Part shown: piece after piece, positions 49,501 through 57,512 of the stretch
Numbering within the stretch: position 1 is the first letter of the stretch
Layout of the letters: the number at the start of each line of letters is the position of its first letter
Origin: Enhydrobacter sp.
GTDB lineage: Bacteria; Pseudomonadota; Alphaproteobacteria; Reyranellales; Reyranellaceae
DNA: 64,000 nucleotides
Direction of reading: 5' to 3'
Assembly (NCBI GenBank): GCA_025808875.1
Contig: CP075528.1
Span: forward strand, 992,001-1,056,000
The notes under the pieces: model-generated
What the model was told of the DNA's origin: nothing
Database searches by the model: none
Seen by the model: the letters and a program-made list of their open reading frames with translations, nothing else
Made by a program: the position numbers and the translations under genes

Positions 49501-49587
49501 GGCGAACCGGTGGAGAGCGCGTTGGAGGCGTGGAGCAAGACGTCCGTCGGCCGAATGACTGTAGGATATGAAGGCGTCGTACTTCAC
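46528..49587 (-). CDS. TIR domain-transmembrane-WD40 repeat protein
   Basis: A 1019-aa protein. An N-terminal TIR domain starts YDAFISYSH and has the catalytic-type Glu in SKWCRGEVEHWL (E84 from the GTG start). A single membrane segment lies at ~189-211 (AGAAAVGLFVLAIAATAGGLF), then a helical linker, then about 14 WD40-like repeats (~300-960: FSPDGRHVVAASQDGTARLWD and similar). TIR domains with that Glu often cleave NAD+, and in bacteria they act in phage defence or signalling. The WD40 propeller would be the sensor or scaffold. GTG at 49587 opens directly on the TIR fold; an ATG at 49692 would overlap the divergent SRPBCC gene and adds unlike sequence. Confidence 0.87.
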   Translation of the reverse strand: MKYDAFISYSHSADGRLAPRLQRALHRFAKPWWKRRALAVFRDETDLAASSSLNAIILQALDQARYFVFLASPRAAASKWCRGEVEHWLKRRSTDGLLIVLTDGRMRWDDAAGDFDWTATDALPPEMVGKFAGEPFWLDLSWVRGADQLSEREPRFQQVVAKLAATLHGKSLADISGEDVRQHRRTRRIAGAAAVGLFVLAIAATAGGLFAWQQMRLAEDRLAEALASGSRVMAQTAQAMIARGDHGAALALALEALPRHVASPDRPYVAEAEAALRQALRGLHEERILGRADAPLLASAVSPDGTWLAVSSGRDVHLWSISGKAESLVLRGHADDVLAIAFAADGRTIVTAGGKQALLWQARDGRLLGALGGHRQNIRDVAVSPDGRRVLTGSFDGTARLWDVETRRLVLTLDGHGGLPVNIVRFAVDGRSAFTAGFDGTLRRWTLADGAERALMKGHEQGDGPHFVLITSLALSPDGKHVLTTGFDRTARVWEAETGRQLRVLEGHESAVFSAAFSPDGRHVVAASQDGTARLWDLEGDETTVLEGHDGSVQSVAFSPDGTMIGTASADRTARLWDRRGTSLATLGGHELDVSWIAFVPEARRVITSSRDGTARIWRQTPAERATAFGDEATPIRTVAYAPDGTRAAAVSPEQKVSIASLPDWIVEGELGIGHDEYWPPVFSPDGRLLLTRAGFGRGRLWNVADRRPAGVLAGYNGQGVFSPDGRTIAGAAKGEPAVEAVGLWDAETGKTRLIVEGHREGITGLAFSPDGSKLASRSSDGLIILRDSSSGRVLASIRGHDKAPNDSDENDGEMRVEISSLSFSPDGKRLLTSADDRTARLWDAATGAPLAVLKHSAPVTGASFSPDGGIVVTVQHHYGYDEPVQLWHADSARLLRGLRHEKWVARAVFMPDGRRLVTSATDARLRVWDIESGSLIDVLPGFAQDYAGLAIGPRGQFIATWDGETSGMLWPYVVSTQALVDKACAALPALLPPTKRAALFLPPRPITPLCPERNLTSR

Positions 49588-49690
49588 GTGCCGGAAACTT
49601 GCCTCATGACTGCGCCTGTTTCCAGAAATTCCGGCGAGCGATGTCGGATCGCGGCTTACCCGTCCGTCTTCAAGGCAGGAGGACCCATCC

Positions 49691-50149
49691 ATGTCTCAGA
49701 CTGCCGATACCCACACCATCCGGCTCCATCGCGTCCTGCGCGCGCCGCCGGAGCGCGTCTACCGCGCCTTTCTGGACGCCGACGCCCAGGCCAAGTGGCT
49801 GCCGCCGAACGGCTTCACCTGCAAGGTCCATCACATGGATGCCAGGGTGGGCGGCGGCTTCCGGATGTCGTTCACCAACTTCACCACCGGCAAGAGCCAT
49901 TCCTTTGCCGGCGAGTACCTCGAGCTGATCCCGAGCGAGCGCCTGCGCTACACCGACCGCTTCGACGATCCCAACCTGCCCGGCACGATCACCGTGACGG
50001 TGACTCTGAAGAAGGTGTCCGTCGGCACCGAGATGAACATCGTGCAGGAAGGCGTGCCCGCCGTGATCCCGGCCGAGGCCTGCCACCTCGGCTGGCGGGA
50101 TTCGCTTGCCCTGCTCGCCCTGCTGGTCGAGGCCGAAATCCCCGAATAA
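49691..50149 (+). CDS. SRPBCC (AHSA1-like) protein
   Basis: A 152-aa START/Bet v1-like fold protein, AHSA1-type: HTIRLHRVLRAPPERVYRAFLDADAQAKWLPPNGFTCKV at the start, then GGGFRMSFTNFTTGKSHSFAGEYLELIPSERLRYTDRF and a C-terminal helix HLGWRDSLALLALL. Such proteins bind hydrophobic ligands or act as polyketide-type cyclases; no specific ligand is evident. It diverges from the TIR gene across ~100 bp and is followed after 59 bp by the FAD oxidase operon. Confidence 0.85.
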   Translation: MSQTADTHTIRLHRVLRAPPERVYRAFLDADAQAKWLPPNGFTCKVHHMDARVGGGFRMSFTNFTTGKSHSFAGEYLELIPSERLRYTDRFDDPNLPGTITVTVTLKKVSVGTEMNIVQEGVPAVIPAEACHLGWRDSLALLALLVEAEIPE

Positions 50150-50208
50150 GCCGGCCATCGACGCACGATGTGGCGCGAGCTTCGGCCGGTCCGTAGAGTG
50201 CGAGGTGG

Positions 50209-51333
50209 ATGGCCGGGAAAGAGTACGACGTCGCGGTGGTCGGTGGCGGGCTGGTTGGCGCTGCCACCGCCTGGGGGCTGGCGCGTGCGGGTTGCCGCGT
50301 GGCGCTGCTCGACGAGGGCGATCGCGCGGTGCGCGCGAGCCGCGGCAACTTCGCGCTGGTCTGGGTACAGTCCAAGGGACTCGGCATGGCCGAGTACGCC
50401 GCCTGGACGGTGCGCTCCTCGGAGGCGTGGGCCGGCTTCGCCGCCGCGCTGAAGGACGAGACCGGCCTCGATGTCTGCTTCGAGCGGCCGGGCGGCTTCC
50501 ATCTCGCGCTGTCGGAGCGCGAACTGGAGGCGCGCGCCAACACGCTGAAGCGCCTGCACAACCAGCCCAACATGGTGCAGTACCGGGCCGAGATCCTGGA
50601 CCGCGGCGAGGTGGCGAAGATGCTGCCCGACATCGGGCCGGAGGTGGTGGGCGGCAGCTATTGCCCGCTCGACGGCCACGTCAATTCGCTGCGCCTGTTG
50701 CGCACCCTGCACACGGCGATCGCCGCGCGCGGCGTCGCCTATCTGCCGAGCCATCGCGTCGACGCCATCGGGCGGGACGACGGCATGTTCCGACTCGCCA
50801 CGACGCAGGGCGAGGTGCACGCCGGCCGGATCGCGCTCGCCGCCGGCAATGCCAACATGCGGCTCGCGCCCATGGTCGGGCTCGAGGCGCCGATGGTGCC
50901 GGAGCGCGGACAGATCGTCGTCACCGAGCGGCTGCGGCCGTTCCTGCGCCACCCCGTGGTGACCCTGCGCCAGACCGACGAGGGCACGGTCATGATCGGC
51001 GATTCCAAGGAGGAGGGCACCGATCCGTCGCACATCACGCTCGGCGTCAGCGCCACCGAGGCCGAGCGCGCGGTGCGCATGTTCCCCTTGCTGGCCCGCG
51101 CTAACGTCGTGCGCACCTGGGCGGCGATCCGTGTCATGACGCGGGACGGCTTCCCGATCTACGACGAATCGGCCACGCATCCCGGCGCCTTCGTGCTGTG
51201 CTGCCATTCCGGCGTCACGCTCGCGGCCAACCACGCCCTCACCGTGGCGCCGATGATCGCGAGAGGCGCCCTCGACGAGGCGCTGGTCGCCCCCTTCAGC
51301 GCGCGGAGGTTTCATGTTCACGCGGGTGGTTGA
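50209..51333 (+). CDS. FAD-dependent amine/opine oxidase subunit (DAO/HcnC-like)
   Basis: A 374-aa flavoprotein of the D-amino-acid-oxidase/glycine-oxidase fold, like the HcnC or opine-oxidase B subunit. The FAD motif is VVGGGLVGAATAWGLARAGCRVALLDEGD near residue 8, with RGNFALVWVQSKG and a C-terminal GHSGVT-like block (CHSGVTLAANHAL). It overlaps the small [2Fe-2S] gene by 20 bases. With the next two genes it forms the alpha-beta-gamma type complex that dehydrogenates a secondary amine (opine, hydroxyproline, glycine). Substrate unknown. Confidence 0.85.
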   Translation: MAGKEYDVAVVGGGLVGAATAWGLARAGCRVALLDEGDRAVRASRGNFALVWVQSKGLGMAEYAAWTVRSSEAWAGFAAALKDETGLDVCFERPGGFHLALSERELEARANTLKRLHNQPNMVQYRAEILDRGEVAKMLPDIGPEVVGGSYCPLDGHVNSLRLLRTLHTAIAARGVAYLPSHRVDAIGRDDGMFRLATTQGEVHAGRIALAAGNANMRLAPMVGLEAPMVPERGQIVVTERLRPFLRHPVVTLRQTDEGTVMIGDSKEEGTDPSHITLGVSATEAERAVRMFPLLARANVVRTWAAIRVMTRDGFPIYDESATHPGAFVLCCHSGVTLAANHALTVAPMIARGALDEALVAPFSARRFHVHAGG

Positions 51334-51607
51334 GGCGGGTGCCTCGCTCACGATCACGGTCGACGGCAGGAAGATCGCGGCGCGCGAGGGCGACACCGTG
51401 GCGGCGGCCCTGCTGGCGGCGGGCATCGTCGCCAGCCGGACCACACCGGTGGGCGGCGCCGCCCGCGCGCCCTACTGCCTGATGGGCGTGTGCTTCGACT
51501 GCCTGGTGACGATCGATGGCGTGGGCAGCCGGCAGGGCTGCCTGGTGGCGGTGCGCGAGGGCATGAAGGTCGAGACCCAGAAGGGCCGGCGCGAGGCCGG
51601 ACGATGA
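51314..51607 (+). CDS. [2Fe-2S] ferredoxin-like subunit (HcnA/opine oxidase small subunit)
   Basis: A 97-aa ferredoxin-like subunit. Cysteines C55, C60, C63 and C76 (C-x4-C-x2-C...C in APYCLMGVCFDCLVTIDG and RQGC) match [2Fe-2S] binding of HcnA-type proteins. It passes electrons between the two flavin subunits. It starts 20 bases inside the upstream gene and overlaps the next by 4 (ATGA), so all three are translated together. Confidence 0.85.
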   Translation: MFTRVVEAGASLTITVDGRKIAAREGDTVAAALLAAGIVASRTTPVGGAARAPYCLMGVCFDCLVTIDGVGSRQGCLVAVREGMKVETQKGRREAGR

Positions 51608-52983
51608 AGGACGCCTACGACATCGCCATCGTCGGCGCGGGGCCGGCGGGGCTGGCGGCGGCGAGCGTCTGTGCGCGCGCCGGCCTGTCGACCGTGCTGC
51701 TCGACGAGAATCCCCGGATCGGCGGCCAGATCTATCGCGCCGTCACCGCTACTCCGGTCGCGAACCGCGCCATCCTCGGCGAGGACTACTGGGCGGGTGT
51801 CGCGCTCGCCGCCGAAGCCGAGGCGAGCGGCGCGGAGATCGTCACCGGCGCCACGGTGTGGAGCCTCGACGCCAGTCTCGAGCTCGGCGTCTCGGTGGCC
51901 GGCAAGGCGCGGATGATCCGCGCCCGCCGGGTGATCGTGGCGACGGGCGCGCTCGAAAGGCCGTTTCCCATTCCCGGCTGGACCCTGCCGGGCGTGATGA
52001 CCGTGGGCGCGGCGCAGACGGCGCTCAAGGCGCACGGGCTGGTGCCGGAAGGCAGCGTCATGCTGGCCGGCAGCGGGCCGCTGCTGTGGCTGCTGGCGGC
52101 GCAGATCGCGCGCACCGGGCGCAAGCTGCAGGCCGTCCTCGACGTCACGCCGCGCGCCAACCGACTGCGCGCCGCGCCCCATCTCGTCGACTTCCTGCTG
52201 TCGCCCTACTGGCGCAAGGGGCTCGCCCTCGTGCGCGAGGTGAAGGCCCGGACGCCGGTGATCCGTGTCGACCGGCTGGAAGCTCGCGGCGACGGCAGGT
52301 TGCGCGAGATCGCCTTCGACGGCACGAGCCTGCCGCTCGATGTCCTGCTGCTGCATCAGGGCGTGGTGCCGAACGTCAACCTCGCCATGGCCGCCGGCGT
52401 CGCCCATCGCTGGAACGAGCGGCAACTCTGCTTCGAGCCGGTGCTCGACGGGGATTTCGCCAGCTCGGTGCCGGGCATCGCCGTGGCGGGCGACGGCGCG
52501 GGCATCGCCGGCGGCACGGCGGCGGCCGAGCGCGGGCGCATCGCGGCGATCGCGGCGGTGCGCGCGCTGCGGCCCGACGCCAACCTGCCCGATCCGCACG
52601 AAGCGCGCCGGCGGCTGCGGCACGAGGAGCGCGGCCGTGCCTTCCTCGACGAGCTCTATCGTCCCGCGGTGCGCTACCGGCAGCCGATGGGGGACACGCT
52701 GGTCTGCCGCTGCGAGGAGGTGACGGCCCGCCAGGTGCGCGAGGCGGCGCGACTGGGATGCGAGGGCCCGAACCAGATGAAGGCGTTCCTGCGCACCGGC
52801 ATGGGGCCGTGCCAGGGCAGGATGTGCGGCCTGACCGTCACCGAGTTGATCGGCGCCGAGCGCGGCATCGTGCCGGAGCAGGTCGGCTACTTCCGCCTGC
52901 GCCCGCCGGTGAAGCCGATCACGCTCGGCGAACTCGCCTCGCTGCCGATCGGCGAAGCCGAACGCCGGGCGGTGGAGCGGTAG
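51604..52983 (+). CDS. FAD/NAD-binding amine/opine oxidase subunit with BFD-like [2Fe-2S] domain (HcnB-like)
   Basis: A 459-aa subunit. An N-terminal FAD fold (IAIVGAGPAGLAAASVCARAG, then RIGGQIYRAV) is followed by a second dinucleotide domain (GSVMLAGSGPLLWLLAAQIA) and a C-terminal BFD-like Fe-S module with VCRCEEVTA and MGPCQGRMCG. It matches HcnB and the large subunit of opine/hydroxyproline dehydrogenases. ATG at 51604 overlaps the ferredoxin stop. It probably relays electrons to the respiratory chain at the membrane. Confidence 0.86.
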   Translation: MKDAYDIAIVGAGPAGLAAASVCARAGLSTVLLDENPRIGGQIYRAVTATPVANRAILGEDYWAGVALAAEAEASGAEIVTGATVWSLDASLELGVSVAGKARMIRARRVIVATGALERPFPIPGWTLPGVMTVGAAQTALKAHGLVPEGSVMLAGSGPLLWLLAAQIARTGRKLQAVLDVTPRANRLRAAPHLVDFLLSPYWRKGLALVREVKARTPVIRVDRLEARGDGRLREIAFDGTSLPLDVLLLHQGVVPNVNLAMAAGVAHRWNERQLCFEPVLDGDFASSVPGIAVAGDGAGIAGGTAAAERGRIAAIAAVRALRPDANLPDPHEARRRLRHEERGRAFLDELYRPAVRYRQPMGDTLVCRCEEVTARQVREAARLGCEGPNQMKAFLRTGMGPCQGRMCGLTVTELIGAERGIVPEQVGYFRLRPPVKPITLGELASLPIGEAERRAVER

Positions 52984-52993
52984 TGGCGCCGCC

Positions 52994-54124
52994 ATGATGC
53001 CGCAGACGGCCGACGTCGTCGTCATCGGCGGCGGCCTGCACGGCTGCTCGACGGCACTGCATCTGGTGCTGCGCGGGCTGAGGGTCGTCGTCGTCGAGAA
53101 GGACCATGCCGGGCGGCACGCCTCGGGCGTGAATGCCGGCGGCGTGCGCCAGCTCGCGCGCCATCCCGCCGAGATCCCGCTCTCGATCGCGTCGATGGAG
53201 CTGTGGGAGCGCATCGAGGATCTGGTCGGCGACGATTGCGGCTTTTCGAGCCATGGCACGGTGCTGGTCGCCGAGAGCGAGGCGGAACTCGCCGGCTTCC
53301 GCGCCCGCGTCGACGATCTTCGCCTGCAGGGCTACACGCATGAGGAGCCGATCGACCGCGCCGAGCTCAGGCGGCTGGTGCCGGCGGTGGCCGACCATTG
53401 CCCCGGCGGCGTGGTCTCGCGACGCGACGGCGCGGCCGATCCGTTCCGCACCACCCAGGCGTTTCGCCGCCGCGCCGTCGAGAAGGGCGCCGAGGTGATC
53501 GAGGGAACGACGGTGACCGGCCTCGCGCGTCATGGCGCCGTCTGGCGCGTCACGACGAGCGCGGGCGTGATCGAGGCGCCCAAGGTGGTCAACGCCGCCG
53601 GCGCCTGGGCCGACCGCATCGCCGCGGCGCTGGGCGAGCCGGTGCCGCTCGAGGTCTTCGCGCCGATGCTGATGGTCACCAGCCCGCTGCCCGCGTTCAT
53701 CGATCCGGTGGTGATCCTGCGCAGCCGCAAGCTCTCGTTCAAGCAGCGCGACAACGGCACCGTGGTGATCGGCGGCGGCCATCGCGCGACGCCGCATCGC
53801 GACGAGAACCGCACCGTGATCGACTGGCGGGCGCTCGCGACCTCGGCGCGGACGGTGTGGGAGCTGTTCCCGGTCATGCGCGCGGCGACCATCGTGCGCG
53901 CCTGGGCCGGCATCGAGGCGCGCATGCCCGACGATCTTCCCGTCGTCGGGCCGAGCGCGACGTCGGAAGGCGTCTACCACCAGTTCGGCTTTTCCGGCCA
54001 CGGCTTCCAGCTCGGACCCGCAACAGGCGCCGCGATGGCCGAGCTGATCGTCACGGGCGCAACCAACATCCCGCTCGAAGCGCTCGGCATCCGGCGCTTT
54101 CAGCGCGCGGCCCGCCAGTCGTAG
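52994..54124 (+). CDS. FAD-dependent oxidoreductase (DAO family)
   Basis: A 376-aa DAO-fold flavoprotein: VVVIGGGLHGCSTALHLVLRGLRVVVVEKD, then GVNAGGVRQLARHP, VVNAAGAWADRIAA, and the closing FGFSGHGFQLGPATGAAMAELIV. It is the second DAO-type subunit in the same operon (11 bp after the HcnB-like gene), so the complex may have two alternative catalytic subunits, or this enzyme may handle a related amine. Its end overlaps the convergent GST gene by 25 bases. Substrate unknown; sarcosine/dimethylglycine-type amines are possible. Confidence 0.85.
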   Translation: MMPQTADVVVIGGGLHGCSTALHLVLRGLRVVVVEKDHAGRHASGVNAGGVRQLARHPAEIPLSIASMELWERIEDLVGDDCGFSSHGTVLVAESEAELAGFRARVDDLRLQGYTHEEPIDRAELRRLVPAVADHCPGGVVSRRDGAADPFRTTQAFRRRAVEKGAEVIEGTTVTGLARHGAVWRVTTSAGVIEAPKVVNAAGAWADRIAAALGEPVPLEVFAPMLMVTSPLPAFIDPVVILRSRKLSFKQRDNGTVVIGGGHRATPHRDENRTVIDWRALATSARTVWELFPVMRAATIVRAWAGIEARMPDDLPVVGPSATSEGVYHQFGFSGHGFQLGPATGAAMAELIVTGATNIPLEALGIRRFQRAARQS

Positions 54125-55023
54125 CCCAGGCGCGGGAAATGCACGGCGACCTCGCCGACCTCCGGATCGGCGCGCAGCAGGGCGATCTCGTCGGCGTCGA
54201 CGAACAGCACCTCGCCTTCGGTCCAGTCGCGCGCATTGTCGGACGGCCGCACGCGGGCGTGCCGGCCGGGCAGGGGATCGCCATCCTGCGGCCGGGAGGC
54301 GCGCGGCGTCGCCGGCGCGGCGGCACGCGCGACGGCCAGCGCCTCGTCGGCGGCCATGTCCGTGCGCGCGCCGTGGCCGATGGCCGCCATGCGATCGCGC
54401 CATGCCAGAAGCGCGGGGTAGGACGACAGTTCGGCGCGGCAGTCGATCCGGCGGCCGCGGAAGAACCAGACGACGTGATAGGCCGCGAAGTCGGCGATGC
54501 AGGGTCCCCGGCCCAGCAGGTAGGGCCGTCCGTCCGCGAGCATGTCGGCCAGCCACCCGAGCTGCGGCCGCACGAGATGGCGGTTGCGCTCGGCCGCGGC
54601 CTTCACCGCGTCGAGCGACGGCGGCGGCAGGCCGTGCAGCCTGGCGCGATCCTCGTGCAGGCCCGGCGGCATGTGCTCGGCGTTGATGCCCGAGACGAAC
54701 AATGCGACGGGGCGCATGAACTGGTGCTCGGCCCACCAGGCGATGGCCTCCGCGGCGCCGCGCGATTCGGCGGGAAACAGCGTCGGCAGCGGCACGCGGC
54801 GCTCGAGCTCGCGCGCGATCAGCCGGGTGTCGCACCACAGATCGGCGCCCTCCTGCAGGACGGGGATGCGACGGTAGGCGCCGGTGAGCGGCGCGAGCCT
54901 CGGCTTGGGCAGGATGGGCGGCTGCTCGACGCTGCGCCAGGCCAGGCCCTTGTAGCCCAGCATCAGCCGCGCCTTCTCGGCGAAGTTGGAGAAGTCGTAG
55001 TGATGGAGGATCAGCTCGCCCAT
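54100..55023 (-). CDS. Glutathione S-transferase family protein
   Basis: A 307-aa GST-like protein. The thioredoxin-like N-terminal domain starts LILHHYDFSNFAEKARLMLGYKGL, with Ser/Asn at the glutathione site, and contains RIPVLQEGADLWCDTRLIAREL (the cis-Pro and SNAIL-like region). The helical C-domain has GRGPCIADFAAYHVVWF. An extra ~70-residue C-terminal tail extends beyond the usual 210-240. It may conjugate or isomerise small electrophiles. It lies 7 bases after the GNAT stop on the same strand. Confidence 0.82.
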   Translation of the reverse strand: MGELILHHYDFSNFAEKARLMLGYKGLAWRSVEQPPILPKPRLAPLTGAYRRIPVLQEGADLWCDTRLIARELERRVPLPTLFPAESRGAAEAIAWWAEHQFMRPVALFVSGINAEHMPPGLHEDRARLHGLPPPSLDAVKAAAERNRHLVRPQLGWLADMLADGRPYLLGRGPCIADFAAYHVVWFFRGRRIDCRAELSSYPALLAWRDRMAAIGHGARTDMAADEALAVARAAAPATPRASRPQDGDPLPGRHARVRPSDNARDWTEGEVLFVDADEIALLRADPEVGEVAVHFPRLGYDWRAAR

Positions 55024-55030
55024 CGGCCGC

Positions 55031-55480
55031 TCACCAGCCGTCCATCACGTAGTAGACCTTCTCCTCGCGGCGCATGCCGAGCCGGTCGTAGAATCGCTGC
55101 GAGCCGGCATTGTCCTGGCCAGTGGTCCACACGACGTTGGTGTCGCCACGTTCCTTCGCCAGCGCCTGGATGGCCTCGATCAGTTTCTCGCCGACACCCT
55201 GCGAGCGCGCCTCGGCCGCGACGTAGAGTTCCTTGAGAAAGAGGCCGTGGGTCAACTTTTCCGCGGGGAAGTAGGGGTTGAGGATGGCGAAGCCCACCAG
55301 CCGCCCGTCGTTTCGTTCCGCGACCAGGCACAGCGTGCCGCCAGGCGAGGCCGCCGTGAGGAATGCGGCACCCGCGGTGCCGGCGCCCTCTGGGATCTCG
55401 TTGCCGTAGTGGTGCTCGTAGTCCTCCAGCAGGAAAGCGAGCTGGGCTTCGTCGCCGCGTTGCGCGTGTCTGATTTGCAT
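55031..55480 (-). CDS. GNAT family N-acetyltransferase
   Basis: A 149-aa GNAT: MQIRHAQRGDEAQLAFLL, LCLVAERNDGRLVGFAIL, the acetyl-CoA loop EARSQGVGEKLIEAIQ, and the closing TTGQDNAGSQRFYDRLGMRREEKVYYVMDGW. It resembles amine/polyamine acetyltransferases. ATG at 55480 is chosen; the longer frame upstream overlaps the divergent promoter. It heads a small unit with the GST. Confidence 0.82.
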   Translation of the reverse strand: MQIRHAQRGDEAQLAFLLEDYEHHYGNEIPEGAGTAGAAFLTAASPGGTLCLVAERNDGRLVGFAILNPYFPAEKLTHGLFLKELYVAAEARSQGVGEKLIEAIQALAKERGDTNVVWTTGQDNAGSQRFYDRLGMRREEKVYYVMDGW

Positions 55481-55554
55481 GGCGGTTCGTCTAACATCGC
55501 TGGCAAGCGGCGGCAAAGCCCGCCAAGATCGCGGCAAATCGGGGAAAGGAAGCG

Positions 55555-56721
55555 ATGGACGGCGTCATCAATATCGAAGACCTGCGCAAGCTGGCCAAGA
55601 AGCGGCTGCCCAAGATCGCCTACGACTTCATCGAGGGCGGTACCGACGACGAGGTCGGCCTCGCCACCAACGAGCAGGCCTTCCGCCGGGCGCGGATCGT
55701 GCCGCGCTATCTGGTGGACGTGACGGTGCGCGATCAGTCGACCACCCTGTTCGGCCGCACCTATTCGAGCGTCATCGGCATCGCCCCGACGGGACTCGCC
55801 GCGCTGTTCCGGCGCGGCGCCGATCTCATGCTGGCCGAGGCCGCGCGCGACGCCAACGTGCCCTTCATCATGTCGGGCTCGAGCACCGCCTCGATCGAGG
55901 ATCTGGCCAAGGTCGCGCCCGACCACGGCTGGTACCAGCTCTACTCGGCCAAGGACCCGATGGTGTCGGAGGACATGATCAAGCGCGTGAGCGACGCCGG
56001 CCTGAAGACCCTGGTCTTCACCGTCGACGTGCCGGAAGGCTCGAACCGGGAGCGCAACGTGCGCAACGGCTGGGGCCGGCCGCTCAAGCTCAGCCTGGCG
56101 ACCAAGCTCGAAGCGCTGGAGCACCCGGCGTGGATGCTGGAATGGCTGCGCCACGGCACGCCCTATTTCGACAACTGGGCGAAGTATGCGCCGGCCAAGG
56201 ACGCCAACACGGTGGCCGACTTCGTCGCCGCCCAGAACCGCGCGCCGATGACGTGGAAGCATGTCGAGCGCTATCGCGAGCTGTTCAAGGGCAACTTCGT
56301 GCTCAAGGGCATCATGCATCCCGACGACGCGCTGCGCGCCCACGCGCTGGGCGTCGACGGCATCATGGTCTCTAACCATGGCGCGCGGCAGCTCGACAAC
56401 GCGCCGTCGCCGCTCGAGGTGCTGCCGGCGATCCGCGACGCGGTCGGCGACAAGATGACCGTGATGTTCGACGGCGGCATCCGCCGCGGCCTCGACGCGC
56501 TGATCGCGCTCTGCATGGGCGCCAGGTTCTGCTTCGTCGGCCGGCCGACGCTCTACGGCGTCACCGCGGGCGGCCTCGCCGGCGCGACCAAGGCGCTGCA
56601 GATCTTCCGCCGCGAGATCGACCTCAGCATGGCCCAGATCGGCGCCGCCCGGATCGCCGACCTCGGGCCGCACTTCATGATGTGGAAGGACGAGGAGGAT
56701 CTGCGCCGCAACCGGCGGTGA
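55555..56721 (+). CDS. FMN-dependent alpha-hydroxy acid oxidase/dehydrogenase
   Basis: A 388-aa flavoprotein of the L-lactate/mandelate/glycolate dehydrogenase family that oxidises an alpha-hydroxy acid to the keto acid. It has the N-terminal INIEDLRKLAKKRLPKIAYDFIEGG, PTGLAALFRRGADLMLAEAARD, TVDVPEGSNRERNVRNG, the catalytic block VSNHGARQLD (His and Arg) and the phosphate-binding VMFDGGIRRGLDALIALCMGA. A GGAAAGGAAG site precedes the ATG. It is coupled by a GTGA overlap to a ZIP transporter gene. The substrate (lactate, mandelate or other) is not settled. Confidence 0.88.
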   Translation: MDGVINIEDLRKLAKKRLPKIAYDFIEGGTDDEVGLATNEQAFRRARIVPRYLVDVTVRDQSTTLFGRTYSSVIGIAPTGLAALFRRGADLMLAEAARDANVPFIMSGSSTASIEDLAKVAPDHGWYQLYSAKDPMVSEDMIKRVSDAGLKTLVFTVDVPEGSNRERNVRNGWGRPLKLSLATKLEALEHPAWMLEWLRHGTPYFDNWAKYAPAKDANTVADFVAAQNRAPMTWKHVERYRELFKGNFVLKGIMHPDDALRAHALGVDGIMVSNHGARQLDNAPSPLEVLPAIRDAVGDKMTVMFDGGIRRGLDALIALCMGARFCFVGRPTLYGVTAGGLAGATKALQIFRREIDLSMAQIGAARIADLGPHFMMWKDEEDLRRNRR

Positions 56722-57494
56722 TCACGTCGACCATCGCCCTCGGCACGCTGGCGAGTCTCCTCGCCGGCCTCTGCAGTGCGGTCGGGGCGCTGCCGGTCCT
56801 CGTCGTGCGGCGCCTGTCCGAACGCATCCAGGATCTGCTGCTCGGCTTCGCGGCCGGCGTCATGCTCGCGGCGTCGTTCTTCTCTCTCATCATCCCGGGT
56901 CTCGACGTCGCCCAGCAGCAGGGCTTCGGCAAGCTGGGCGCGGTCAACCTGGTGATCGCGGGCCTGCTGCTGGGCGCGGCGACATTGTGGAGCGTGCATC
57001 GCCTCGTGCCGCACGAACATTTCGTGCTTGGCCGCGAGGGGCCCTGCACCGAGCGTGTCCGCCGCATCTGGCTGTTCGTGCTGGCGATCACCCTGCACAA
57101 CTTCCCCGAAGGGCTCGCGGTCGGGGTGAGTTTTGGCGACGAGGCCGGGCGCGGCATGGCGGTCGCCACGGGAATCGGGCTGCAGAACATTCCCGAGGGG
57201 CTCGCGGTCGCCGTGGCGCTGATCGGCCTGCACTACAGCAAGGCGCAGGCCTTCGGAGTGGCGTTGCTCACCGGCCTGGTCGAGCCGATCGGCGGCTTCG
57301 TTGGCGTCGCTGCGGTCACCGTGGCGACGTCGCTGCTGCCCTGGGGGCTGGCCTTCGCCGCCGGCGCCATGATCTTCGTCATCAGCGACGAGATCATCCC
57401 CGAGACGCACCGCCGCGGCTTCGAGCACCACGGCACGGCCGGCCTGATGGTCGGCCTGGTGGTGATGATGTTCCTCGACGTGATGCTCGGGTGA
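56718..57494 (+). CDS. ZIP-family metal transporter
   Basis: A 258-aa membrane protein with eight expected spans, likely importing Zn2+ or another divalent metal. The metal-path motifs are LHNFPEGLAVGV (TM4) and LQNIPEGLAVAVAL (TM5), with a Cys/His-poor TM3-TM4 loop (VPHEHFVLGREGPCTERV). GTG at 56718 overlaps the upstream stop (GTGA); the longer frame to 56682 lies inside the preceding gene. Coupling to a hydroxyacid oxidase is probably positional. Confidence 0.87.
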   Translation: MITSTIALGTLASLLAGLCSAVGALPVLVVRRLSERIQDLLLGFAAGVMLAASFFSLIIPGLDVAQQQGFGKLGAVNLVIAGLLLGAATLWSVHRLVPHEHFVLGREGPCTERVRRIWLFVLAITLHNFPEGLAVGVSFGDEAGRGMAVATGIGLQNIPEGLAVAVALIGLHYSKAQAFGVALLTGLVEPIGGFVGVAAVTVATSLLPWGLAFAAGAMIFVISDEIIPETHRRGFEHHGTAGLMVGLVVMMFLDVMLG

Positions 57495-57512
57495 AGGCGA
57501 CCGGGCCGGCCG

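Noticed and set aside
49588..49692. N-terminal extension of the TIR protein from an ATG at 49692
   Set aside because: The added 35 residues are unlike TIR proteins, and the start would overlap the divergent SRPBCC ATG. GTG 49587 opens directly on the TIR fold.
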